In this document: piece after piece, positions 14,798 to 21,817 of the stretch | How positions within the stretch are numbered: position 1 is the first letter of the stretch | How the letters are laid out: each line of letters starts with the position of its first letter | Assembly (NCBI GenBank): GCA_017416505.1 | Contig: JAFQCI010000126.1 | Coordinates: 1 to 27,132, forward strand | Direction: 5' to 3' | Origin: Lachnospiraceae bacterium | Lineage (GTDB): Bacteria; Bacillota_A; Clostridia; Lachnospirales; Lachnospiraceae | DNA length: 27,132 bases | Made by a program: the position numbers and the translations under genes | The notes under the pieces: model-generated | Seen by the model: the letters and a program-made list of their open reading frames with translations, nothing else | Told to the model about the DNA's origin: nothing | Databases searched by the model: none

Positions 14798-16129
14798 ATG
14801 CAGGAATATTTAGAAATTGAAAAAGTTCATGGAAGAGAAGTGCTGGATTCCAGAGGAAATCCGACAGTAGAAGTGGAAGTTACGTTGGCAGATGGTACGG
14901 TAGGTCGTGCTATGGTTCCGTCAGGAGCATCCACGGGTAAGTTTGAAGCTGTGGAATTACGTGATGGTGGAGAACGTTACAGAGGGTTAGGAGTAAAACG
15001 TGCAGTGGATTTTGTCAATGGGGAACTGGGACAGGCTATTTTGCATGAAAATGCAAGAAAACAGTCATACATTGATAAATTGCTGATAGACAAAGACAAC
15101 AGTGAAAACAAGGGGAATATGGGTGCTAACGCAATGCTTGGAATTTCCATGGCAGTTGCAAAGGCTGCAGCATTAAGTCTGGATATTCCTTTGTATCAAT
15201 ACCTGGGTGGCGTCCGAGCCAGTGTATTGCCTGTGCCTATGTGTAATATTGCCAATGGTGGGGCGCATACTGCCTCTACGGTTGATTTTCAGGAATTTAT
15301 GATTATGCCGGTAGGAGCCTGCTGTTTTCATGAGGCACTTCGAATGGTATCTGAGATTTATCATAAGTTAAAGGAATTGTTGAAAAAGGATGGACATGTT
15401 ACAGCGGTAGGAGATGAAGGTGGGTTTGCGCCGGATTTAAGGGATGCTAAGGAAGTCTTTGAATACTTGATGAAAGCGTGTAAAGAAGCCGGCTATCAAC
15501 CGGGAACAGATGTAGTTTTTGCCATGGATGCCGCAGCCAGTGAACTTTATCAGGAAGATAGCGGACTTTATTATTTTCCGGGTGAAAGTAAAATGAAGGC
15601 TATGGAGTGTGGTGCAGGTGCCATCGAGCTTCCGGATACCAAGTCTACTCAGGTGGTTCGAACTACAGATGAAATGATTGATTTATATGAAGAATTGGTA
15701 AATACCTATCCTTTGGTTTCCATTGAAGACGGACTAAGAGAAGATGACTGGGAAGGATTTCGAAAACTTACCGAACGACTTGGAAATAAGGTTCAGTTAG
15801 TAGGGGATGATTTGTTTGTTACCAATCCAAAACGAATCAGGCAAGGAATTGAAGAAAAGGTGGCCAATGCGGTTCTTATAAAGGTAAACCAGATTGGAAC
15901 TGTGACAGAAGCAATGGAGGCGATTGAACTTGCTCATAAGAATGGATATCGTACCGTTATTTCGCATCGAAGTGGTGAAACAGAAGATACCTTTATTGCA
16001 GATTTGGCAGTAGCAGTAAATGCGGGACAGATAAAAACCGGTGCTCCTTGTAGAAGCGAGCGTGTGGCAAAGTATAACCAGTTATTAAGAATTGAAGAAG
16101 AGTTAAGTGTTATGGGTAAATACCGATAA
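14798..16129 (+). CDS. eno: Enolase (phosphopyruvate hydratase), divergent
   Basis: A 443-residue cytosolic glycolytic enzyme converting 2-phosphoglycerate to phosphoenolpyruvate. The conserved parts are [11 protein letters not shown] and [17 protein letters not shown] at the N-terminus, H157 in NGGAH, acid E207 in GDEGGFAP, magnesium ligands D244, E310 and D337, catalytic base K362 in [13 protein letters not shown], and [17 protein letters not shown] near the end. All catalytic residues are present. Unusual points: the loop after NGGAH reads [10 protein letters not shown] where I expect ADNNVDIQEF, and there is an extra segment of about 12 residues before [10 protein letters not shown] (near 270-290). 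It could be a second, specialised paralogue. RBS AAAGGA is nine bases upstream. No canonical terminator follows. Confidence 0.95.
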   Translation: MQEYLEIEKVHGREVLDSRGNPTVEVEVTLADGTVGRAMVPSGASTGKFEAVELRDGGERYRGLGVKRAVDFVNGELGQAILHENARKQSYIDKLLIDKDNSENKGNMGANAMLGISMAVAKAAALSLDIPLYQYLGGVRASVLPVPMCNIANGGAHTASTVDFQEFMIMPVGACCFHEALRMVSEIYHKLKELLKKDGHVTAVGDEGGFAPDLRDAKEVFEYLMKACKEAGYQPGTDVVFAMDAAASELYQEDSGLYYFPGESKMKAMECGAGAIELPDTKSTQVVRTTDEMIDLYEELVNTYPLVSIEDGLREDDWEGFRKLTERLGNKVQLVGDDLFVTNPKRIRQGIEEKVANAVLIKVNQIGTVTEAMEAIELAHKNGYRTVISHRSGETEDTFIADLAVAVNAGQIKTGAPCRSERVAKYNQLLRIEEELSVMGKYR

Positions 16130-16173
16130 GTCTTGAAGTGTAAAGAAAACTGGCGTACAATAAAAGAGATGGA

Positions 16174-16277
16174 ATGATGTGAGTGACAAAAGTAAATTTT
16201 GCCACTCACTGATATCAAGAATTGCTATGTTGCGACGCAACTTTTGCAATTCTAAAAGATTCAGAATCCGACATCAT
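16174..16277. repeat. Multi-branched palindromic element between eno and the nitrilase gene
   Basis: An outer stem ATGATGT (16174-16180)/ACATCAT (16271-16277) encloses three hairpins: GTGAGTGACAAAA against TTTTGCCACTCAC (16179-16209, one mismatch; its first two bases compete with the outer stem), AGAATTGC against GCAATTCT (16218-16253) with an inner GTTGCG/CGCAAC, and a short GATT/AATC pair. It has no T tract, so it is not an ordinary terminator. It shares GCAATTCTAAAA with 14460. A dispersed repeat or structured RNA. Confidence 0.6.
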
Positions 16278-16318
16278 AGTATTAAGAATAATTTATGATT
16301 ATGGTAAAGGGGAAAAGT

Positions 16319-17107
16319 ATGTCAGAAAACAGATTAAAAATTGGGCTGGGACAATTAGATATGGTTTGGGAAGATAAGAGTGCTAACAGGAAAAAGGTAA
16401 GGAAGATGACGGAAGATGCTTCGGAACAAGGAGTTGAACTTTTAATTTTCCCGGAAATGACATTGACTGGTTTTAGTCTTGAAGTGGAAAAGACCTGGGA
16501 GGAAGAAGGAGAAACGGTTGCCTTTTTTAAAGAATTATCCAAAGAATTTCAGATGTGTATTGGTTTTGGATATGTAAAAAGGTCGGGGAACAAGGGAAGA
16601 AATCAGTTTTGCGTAGTAAAAGACGGAGACGTTTTAGCGGAATATACTAAGATACATCCTTTTTCTTATGGGAAGGAAACTTTGTATTTTGAAGCAGGAA
16701 ATGAACTTGCCGGTTTTACATTGAAAAATTTTCATATAGGTATGTTTATCTGTTATGATTTACGTTTTCCAGAAGTGTTTCAAATCAGTGCAAGAAAAAA
16801 TGAGGTCATTCTTTTGATAGCTGACTGGCCTAAGGCAAGAGTGGAGCATTTTAGGGCTTTGCTAAAGGCAAGAGCCATTGAAAATCAGTGTTATATGGTT
16901 GCAGTAAATCGGGTAGGTTTTGAAAAAGAGATGTATTATGAGGGAAGTTCAGCCATCTATTCGCCCAAGGGAGAAATACTCACCAAAGAAGTGGATGTGG
17001 AAAGTTTAATTGTGAAAGAGATTGATTTGGTGGATATCTTGGAATATCGAAAAAGTTTTCCACAAAGGGAAGACAAACGAACTGAGTTATACCGTAAATT
17101 ATATTAA
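16319..17107 (+). CDS. Carbon-nitrogen hydrolase, omega-amidase-like (nitrilase superfamily)
   Basis: A 262-residue cytosolic amidase. The catalytic triad is E46 (in FPEMTLTGF), K111 (in YTKIHPFSYGKE) and C145 (in FICYDLRFPE). The block ADWPKARVEHFRALLKARAI then ENQCYMVAVNRVG is the signature of the YafV/Nit2 branch, whose members hydrolyse 2-oxoglutaramate or oxosuccinamate, clearing products of glutamine and asparagine transamination. The frame opens at 16295, but ATG 16319 has AAAGGGG six bases away and gives the family's length. It follows eno in the same direction, separated by the palindromic element at 16174-16277, so read-through from eno is possible. Confidence 0.92.
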   Translation: MSENRLKIGLGQLDMVWEDKSANRKKVRKMTEDASEQGVELLIFPEMTLTGFSLEVEKTWEEEGETVAFFKELSKEFQMCIGFGYVKRSGNKGRNQFCVVKDGDVLAEYTKIHPFSYGKETLYFEAGNELAGFTLKNFHIGMFICYDLRFPEVFQISARKNEVILLIADWPKARVEHFRALLKARAIENQCYMVAVNRVGFEKEMYYEGSSAIYSPKGEILTKEVDVESLIVKEIDLVDILEYRKSFPQREDKRTELYRKLY

Positions 17108-17218
17108 TTCAGATATGTCATGTTTAATTAAGAATTAGGATGTTGATATTTGGGGTTTATATTTTGCTTTTATATTTTTGCAAAATGTTTTGGCAGACAC
17201 TTGAAATAATTAATTTTG

Positions 17219-17375
17219 TATGAGCGTTACTGTACAGACAGCACCAAAACACTTACTGTTTTGGTGCGTAAGAATGTGATTCAGGAGTTCGCAGGCTCCT
17301 TTTGCGAAGTAAAACTTTAAATGTGCCTGCGAATTGTTACTGTTTACGAGATACGAGTGGACAGTAACTATGAGC
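17219..17375. mobile_element. 143-bp palindromic element with terminal inverted repeats and a 7-bp target duplication
   Basis: GTTACTGT (17226-17233) and ACAGTAAC (17361-17368) are perfect terminal inverted repeats, and TATGAGC lies directly outside each (17219-17225 and 17369-17375). Inside are GCACCAAAAC/GTTTTGGTGC (10 bp), TTCGCAGGC/GCCTGCGAA (9 bp) and the 33-bp hairpin also found at 14687. It has no coding capacity. This is the pattern of a non-autonomous MITE-like element moved by a transposase elsewhere. It occupies the gap between the nitrilase gene and the tRNA. Confidence 0.68.
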
Positions 17376-17428
17376 TAAAAATATGAGTTAAAAATAAAAA
17401 AATACTGGAAATGAACGGTACTTTATGA

Positions 17429-17434
17429 TATAAT
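17429..17434 (+). promoter_or_regulatory. -10 box of the tRNA-Leu gene
   Basis: A perfect TATAAT twelve bases before the mature tRNA. The -35 position holds TGGAAA, a weak match to consensus. Confidence 0.55.
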
Positions 17435-17446
17435 AATATGCGTTGA

Positions 17447-17530
17447 GCGGAATTGCTGGAATTGGCAGACAGGTATGATTCAGGTTCATATGTTGGCAAC
17501 GACGTGAGGGTTCAAGTCCCTTATTCCGCA
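17447..17530 (+). tRNA. tRNA-Leu (anticodon CAG)
   Basis: An 84-base class II tRNA. Acceptor GCGGAAT pairs with ATTCCGC, then discriminator A. The D stem is CTG/CAG with loop GAATTGGCAGA. The anticodon stem TATGA/TCATA surrounds TTCAGGT, giving anticodon CAG (reads CUG). The long variable arm pairs GTTG with CGAC, and the T arm is GAGGG-TTCAAGT-CCCTT. The 3' CCA is not encoded. Confidence 0.96.
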
Positions 17531-17543
17531 TCGCATAAATAAG

Positions 17544-17571
17544 ATAGAGGCTTTATAGCCTCTATTTTTTT
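17544..17571 (+). terminator. Terminator of tRNA-Leu
   Basis: Arms ATAGAGGCT and AGCCTCTAT (17544-17565) with a four-base loop, followed by a run of T to 17571. Confidence 0.92.
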
Positions 17572-17672
17572 GATGAAAATACGATTTTCTTTTGCTTGGT
17601 TTTAAAGTGTAAACATTATAAGAGTTTTTTAGAGAGTCTAATGATATAAAAATACGATAGCTGTTTAAAATG

Positions 17673-17705
17673 AAAAGAGGCTGTGCGGTTTGCACAGCCT
17701 CTTTT
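17673..17705 (-). terminator. Terminator of glgB
   Basis: A perfect 14-bp stem, AAAAGAGGCTGTGC (17673-17686) and GCACAGCCTCTTTT (17692-17705), lies seven bases beyond the leftward glgB stop. The A/T arms could work in both directions. Confidence 0.92.
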
Positions 17706-17712
17706 AAAAAGG

Positions 17713-19920
17713 TTAGAACTTATGAGTATATTCGAAAGCAACCATTCCAAGTGGTGGAACATCGATTTCGATGGATTGGTCTTTGCCATCCCATGAAATA
17801 GCTTCTGCTTTCTTTGTTTTATTATCACACATACCAGTACCGCCAAATTCAGGAAGGTCACTGGTGAAAATTTGCTTGAAGTTACCTGTGTTTGGAACAC
17901 CTACGCGGAATCCGTTACGAGCTACAGGAGTAAAGTTACATACTACTAAAATGCTCTTCTTACCATCGATGGACTTACGAACATAACTTACAACACTGCT
18001 GCCGGCATCGTTACAATTCATCCATTCAAATCCGGAACCATCATGGTCTAATTCATATAAAGCCTTATTGTCTTTATAGAAGTTTAATAGAGCCTTTACA
18101 TAGTTTTGAGTCTTTTGATGGATTTCATCATCCAATAAGTGCCAATCAAGACTCTGAGATTCTTTCCATTCATCCCATTGTGCAAAATCTTGTCCCATGA
18201 ACAATAATTTCTTACCAGGGTGAGTGAACATGAAACCGTAAGCAACACGTAAGTTGGCAAATTTATCGAAATAATCACCAGGCATCTTGTTAATCATAGA
18301 GCCTTTTCCATGAACTACTTCATCGTGAGAAAGCACTAAGATGAATTTTTCTGTATAAGCATAAACCATACTGAAAGTTAATTTCCAGTGCTCGTATTGA
18401 CGATAAATAGGGTCCTTTGAAATGTATTCAAGGAAGTCATTCATCCATCCCATGTTCCATTTATACTTGAATCCAAGACCATTGTATTCTACTGGAGAAG
18501 ATACACCGCCCCATGCAGTAGATTCTTCTGCAATCATTAATGCACCTGGTACTCTTTGGTCGATGATAGAATTTAAGTGTTTCAAGAATTCTACTGCTTC
18601 CAGATTTTCACGACCGCCATATTGGTTTGGAAGCCATTCGCCATCTTCTTTTCCATAATCAAGGTAAAGCATAGAAGCAACCGCATCTACACGAAGACCA
18701 TCGATGTGGAATTTTTCTAACCAGAATAATGCACTGGCAATTAAGAAGTTTACAACTTCCTTCTTACCATAGTCGAAAATATAAGTTCCCCAATGTGGGT
18801 GTTCTCCACGACGGGCATCATAATGTTCATATAAACAACCGCCATCAAAACGTGCCAGACCATGAGCATCCTTAGGGAAGTGGGCTGGTACCCAGTCAAG
18901 AATAACGGAAACGCCTTTGCTATGAAGATAATCTACAAAATACATAAAATCTTCTGGAGTTCCGTAACGGGAAGTAGGAGCGAAGTAACCAGTAACCTGA
19001 TATCCCCAGGAACCATCAAATGGATGTTCTGAAATACCCATAAGTTCAACATGGGTATATCCCATATCAGCAACATAATCACCTAATTCGTGTGCAAGTT
19101 CACGGTAAGTTAAGAATTCTTCGCCATTTGCACCTTTTCTTTTCCAAGAACCCGGGTGTACTTCATAGATAGAAACCGGCTGGCTGTATGTATTGGTTTT
19201 AGAACGCTTAGACATCCATGTCTTATCAGTCCATTTAAAGTTTCTCAAATCTGCTACGATAGAAGCGTTGTTTGGACGAACTTCCTGATAATTTCCGTAA
19301 GGGTCTGTCTTAGAAAGAAGCCATCCTTGTTTTGTTTTGATTTCAAAACGATAAAGTTCATTGGCACCGATACGAGGAATAAAAATTTCGTACATTCCCA
19401 TATCGTTTACCTTACTCATTTGATGGATTCTTCCGTCCCAAGAGTTGAAGTTACCTACAACACTGACTCTTCTCGCATTTGGCGCCCAAACTGCGAAGAA
19501 AACACCATCTACACCATTGATGGTCATAGGGTGAGCACCGAATTTTTCATAAATTTCGTAATGAGTACCTTGTCCATAAAGATAAGCATCTACATCAGAG
19601 ATTTGCACTGGAAAGCTATTAGGGTCTTCCGTTTCGTATACGTTACCATCCTGGTATGTGATACGAAGCACATAGTCAACCATTACCTTAGTAGGTAATA
19701 CTGCATAGAAAACACCAGTGTTTTCTATCATGGTAGTTGGAAATTCCATTCCGTTTTTCGTAAGAATATCGATAGACTTTGCGGCTGAATTATATACAGA
19801 AATAACCAATCCGTCTTCGATTAGATGTGGTCCTAACAATCCCCTTGGATAATCATTATCCCCATAAACAATCTGATTCAAATAATCCTGATTAAAAAAC
19901 TCTTTCAAACTCTGTTTCAT
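17713..19920 (-). CDS. glgB: 1,4-alpha-glucan branching enzyme
   Basis: A 735-residue GH13 enzyme that makes alpha-1,6 branches in glycogen. The order is an N-terminal glucan-binding module (to about 100), a CBM48 module (about 115-210, FAVWAPNARRVSVVGNFNSW), the catalytic barrel and a C-terminal beta domain. Catalytic residues are nucleophile D412 (DGLRVDAV), acid/base E465 (MIAEES) and stabiliser D533 (LSHDEVVHGKG). VHPGSWKR and DWVPAHFPKDAHGLARFDG are typical of branching enzymes. The start is uncertain: ATG 19920 gives a normal N-terminus but has no clear ribosome site; ATG 19926 and GTG 19932 are in frame. The strong site is about 85 bases upstream before a tiny ORF. No other glg genes are adjacent. 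Confidence 0.96.
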   Translation of the reverse strand: MKQSLKEFFNQDYLNQIVYGDNDYPRGLLGPHLIEDGLVISVYNSAAKSIDILTKNGMEFPTTMIENTGVFYAVLPTKVMVDYVLRITYQDGNVYETEDPNSFPVQISDVDAYLYGQGTHYEIYEKFGAHPMTINGVDGVFFAVWAPNARRVSVVGNFNSWDGRIHQMSKVNDMGMYEIFIPRIGANELYRFEIKTKQGWLLSKTDPYGNYQEVRPNNASIVADLRNFKWTDKTWMSKRSKTNTYSQPVSIYEVHPGSWKRKGANGEEFLTYRELAHELGDYVADMGYTHVELMGISEHPFDGSWGYQVTGYFAPTSRYGTPEDFMYFVDYLHSKGVSVILDWVPAHFPKDAHGLARFDGGCLYEHYDARRGEHPHWGTYIFDYGKKEVVNFLIASALFWLEKFHIDGLRVDAVASMLYLDYGKEDGEWLPNQYGGRENLEAVEFLKHLNSIIDQRVPGALMIAEESTAWGGVSSPVEYNGLGFKYKWNMGWMNDFLEYISKDPIYRQYEHWKLTFSMVYAYTEKFILVLSHDEVVHGKGSMINKMPGDYFDKFANLRVAYGFMFTHPGKKLLFMGQDFAQWDEWKESQSLDWHLLDDEIHQKTQNYVKALLNFYKDNKALYELDHDGSGFEWMNCNDAGSSVVSYVRKSIDGKKSILVVCNFTPVARNGFRVGVPNTGNFKQIFTSDLPEFGGTGMCDNKTKKAEAISWDGKDQSIEIDVPPLGMVAFEYTHKF

Positions 19921-19974
19921 CCACATATACACTGCTGAAAAACTTATAAATAGCGGATTATGTAACTGTCGCTT

Positions 19975-19995
19975 TTATAATGTTGCCCGTTTCAC
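19975..19995 (-). other. Six-codon leader ORF upstream of glgB
   Basis: A strong GGAGAGGAG site (20012-20004) is eight bases before GTG 19995, which reads six codons (M-K-R-A-T-L) and then TAA at 19977-19975. This GTG is in the same frame as glgB. It may be a leader peptide that couples translation, or a nonsense mutation that cut an N-terminal extension. Confidence 0.4.
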
Positions 19996-20035
19996 AGTCT
20001 TTTCTCCTCTCCTTTTTTTTCATATCTTTTTGATA

Positions 20036-20065
20036 TGGTTACGCTGCAACCAACGCTTTTGTCAA
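20036..20065 (-). promoter_or_regulatory. Possible glgB promoter
   Basis: Read leftward, a perfect TTGACA (20065-20060) with only a weak TAACCA (20041-20036) at 18 bp. A CATATC-aaaaa-GATATG hairpin (20037-20021) follows at the predicted start of the leader. Confidence 0.4.
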
Positions 20066-20105
20066 ATTAGGTATGTTTTCTTTTGAAAAATGAAAGAAAA
20101 CAAGG

Positions 20106-20133
20106 GTGCAGGAAGCAAACTCCCTCTATGCAC
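20106..20133 (-). terminator. Probable terminator of the Rpn-family gene
   Basis: Read leftward, GTGCA/TGCAC with AGGGAG/CTTCCT form a stem over a short loop and are followed by CCCTTGTTTTCTTT. It lies about 90 bp after the stop at 20220. Confidence 0.55.
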
Positions 20134-20219
20134 AGTTTATAATAATATTTTACTATAATTAAAAATCAAAGTAAAGGGATATTTGTGGAAATAATTCGCC
20201 ATTTATCTATGTGGAAAAG

Positions 20220-21191
20220 TTACTGTTCGTGGGATAAAACAAATTCTTTTTCTTTCTCTAAAAATTCTTGTGTACACTCTGTCAGTGTCATAATGTCTTC
20301 GTCGGACATTTTTCTTTTTAACATATTTCGCACAATTAGTTGTTTTTCTTCTTTTTTTCCTTCTCTTTTTCCTTCACGTCGACCCTGGCGTTTTCCTTCT
20401 CTTTTGCCTTCAGCTCTTTCGTCTGCCGCCCACTCCTGCATTGCTTGACACATATTGATCACTTCTCCTTTCGGATTTTTTAATTCCACTATATTGGTAT
20501 ACTTTTTTATCACATCATACGCATCCTTTGAAATTTTCTCATAATCAGGATTTTTAAGTACTAGCATTTTTAATTGTTCTTTGTTTTTCGAATATCGGAT
20601 AAAGTCAAAAACCTGCCTGATATCAGTTTTAAATATTGAAGTATCTTCAAGTTTTCTTATTTCAATTAAATTAACTTTGTAGTTTTGAACCAGATTTTTC
20701 AAAGAATCCGGTATTTCTCTAAAATTAATAATGTCTGTAAGTTCTTTGGGTCCATCCCATTCTTCTCCACTGTAAAGTATGAAGGTTATCACCGGGTAAA
20801 GACGGCTTTCTTTTAAGAAACCATATAGATATTCTCCGGAGGTTTGATATAAATTTCTTTCATGTACGATTCGGGATATTGTCCTTTTTTGCTTTTCGTA
20901 TTCTGTTATATCATAGGTCATACAGGTAAGTGGCATGGCATAATTTACAGTTTCCTGATTTTCCAATCCTATTATCGCAAAATTAATTCCTAATGCCGCT
21001 TTTCGTATGATATCCCGGTATTTTATACTTTCTTTGCCGGCTTTTTGATGCCTGAATATATTTTTTGAATCCATAGTCTGGATGTCACAGGGGTGCAAAA
21101 TTTGTTCCCCGCCACAACCGCAAGCATTTACTAAGTCAGCAAAACGCTCTTCTTTCTCAAAATATATACTCCAGGATATGTCTTTTTTCAT
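20220..21191 (-). CDS. Rpn-family recombination-promoting nuclease / putative transposase
   Basis: A 323-residue protein. The N-terminal two thirds resemble the PD-(D/E)XK Rpn family (YhgA-like): a conserved start, IIRKAALGINFAIIGLENQE then TVNYAMPLTCMTYDI, and PVITFILYSGEEWDGPKEL. A very basic repeat of E-G-K-R-type units (about residues 260-281) follows, then a C-terminal helix pair with MSDEDIMTLTE. In E. coli RpnA is a nuclease that stimulates RecA-independent recombination; many clostridial genomes carry several copies. An AGGAG site lies close to the ATG at 21191. The stop codon lies in ACAGTAAC, the same octamer that ends the element at 17226-17368; this may be chance. Confidence 0.85.
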   Translation of the reverse strand: MKKDISWSIYFEKEERFADLVNACGCGGEQILHPCDIQTMDSKNIFRHQKAGKESIKYRDIIRKAALGINFAIIGLENQETVNYAMPLTCMTYDITEYEKQKRTISRIVHERNLYQTSGEYLYGFLKESRLYPVITFILYSGEEWDGPKELTDIINFREIPDSLKNLVQNYKVNLIEIRKLEDTSIFKTDIRQVFDFIRYSKNKEQLKMLVLKNPDYEKISKDAYDVIKKYTNIVELKNPKGEVINMCQAMQEWAADERAEGKREGKRQGRREGKREGKKEEKQLIVRNMLKRKMSDEDIMTLTECTQEFLEKEKEFVLSHEQ

Positions 21192-21340
21192 TTTACTCCT
21201 CCCTTTTGCAGGAGAGTTCCTATAAAATAATCGGCACTTATCGAAGTAAGTCTGTTTTCTTTTTTGGAAACTCCTGCTTTAAATTTTATTTTAGAAATAG
21301 TTTGATAAATTTTAAAAGCAAGAATTTCTGAATTTATTTA

Positions 21341-21476
21341 GAATTGCCCAAATGGTATCAAAAATGGCAATTCATTATCAGTGGATATGAAAATTTTATG
21401 CTCACATTACAATAGATGTTTATTTTATAGATGTATTCGAGTTACTATGCTCGCGTCCTCGAATGAGATAAAATAA
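21341..21476. repeat. Two hairpins in the gap between the Rpn gene and the FliK-like gene
   Basis: GAATTGCC (21341-21348) pairs with GGCAATTC (21366-21373). A second structure pairs TTATTTTAT (21420-21428) with ATAAAATAA (21468-21476) and, inside it, ATTCGAG (21435-21441) with CTCGAAT (21458-21464). Neither has a terminator T tract. The rest of the 21192-21640 gap shows no other gene. Confidence 0.5.
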
Positions 21477-21640
21477 GGAATTATTTCTCGTCCTCTTTTT
21501 AGATATGAAAATCTGCTTTGAATACAGTATAGCATCTTTTGCATCTTTATACAAGTAAAATATGCAAAAAAGTCTAGAAAGTTATTAAAAAACATATAAA
21601 GTTAATTTTATCAATACAAATCCGGGGGGATGACTCTGAT

Positions 21641-21733
21641 TTGAGTAGAAAGTTGAGTGAAAAAGTAAATTCCGCTATAAATGTAGAGGATTTAGAATTG
21701 CACTCAAGACATTTGTCTGAAAATGAAAAATGA
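21641..21733 (+). CDS. Possible 30-residue ORF upstream of the FliK-like gene (weak)
   Basis: TTG 21641 opens a frame starting MSRKLSEKVNSAINVEDLEL, 30 residues, ending at TGA 21731. A GGGGGGA site lies ten bases upstream. The protein would be a charged helix. The start codon is not ATG and a four-codon ATG frame also uses the ribosome site, so it may be chance. Confidence 0.28.
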   Translation: MSRKLSEKVNSAINVEDLELHSRHLSENEK

Positions 21734-21736
21734 CCT

Positions 21737-21763
21737 TATGAAAAAACGATTTTTTGCCGATAA
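21737..21763 (+). promoter_or_regulatory. Sigma-28 (SigD/FliA)-type promoter of the FliK-like gene
   Basis: GCCGATAA at 21756-21763 matches the sigma-28 -10 consensus exactly. Fifteen bases before it is TATG (21737-21740), two of four matches to the TAAA -35. It lies 54 bp before the start codon of a protein that looks flagellar. A sigma-A reading (TTGCCG, 15 bp, TATATA) is possible but has a short spacer. Confidence 0.6.
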
Positions 21764-21817
21764 AAGATTTAGACTATATAGGAATACGAGAAATTGTTCT
21801 GGGAATGGAGGATTAGT

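Noticed and set aside
19156..19698. 180-codon frame opposite glgB
   Set aside because: It is antisense to a clearly real gene, has no ribosome site, and its composition reflects the complementary codons.
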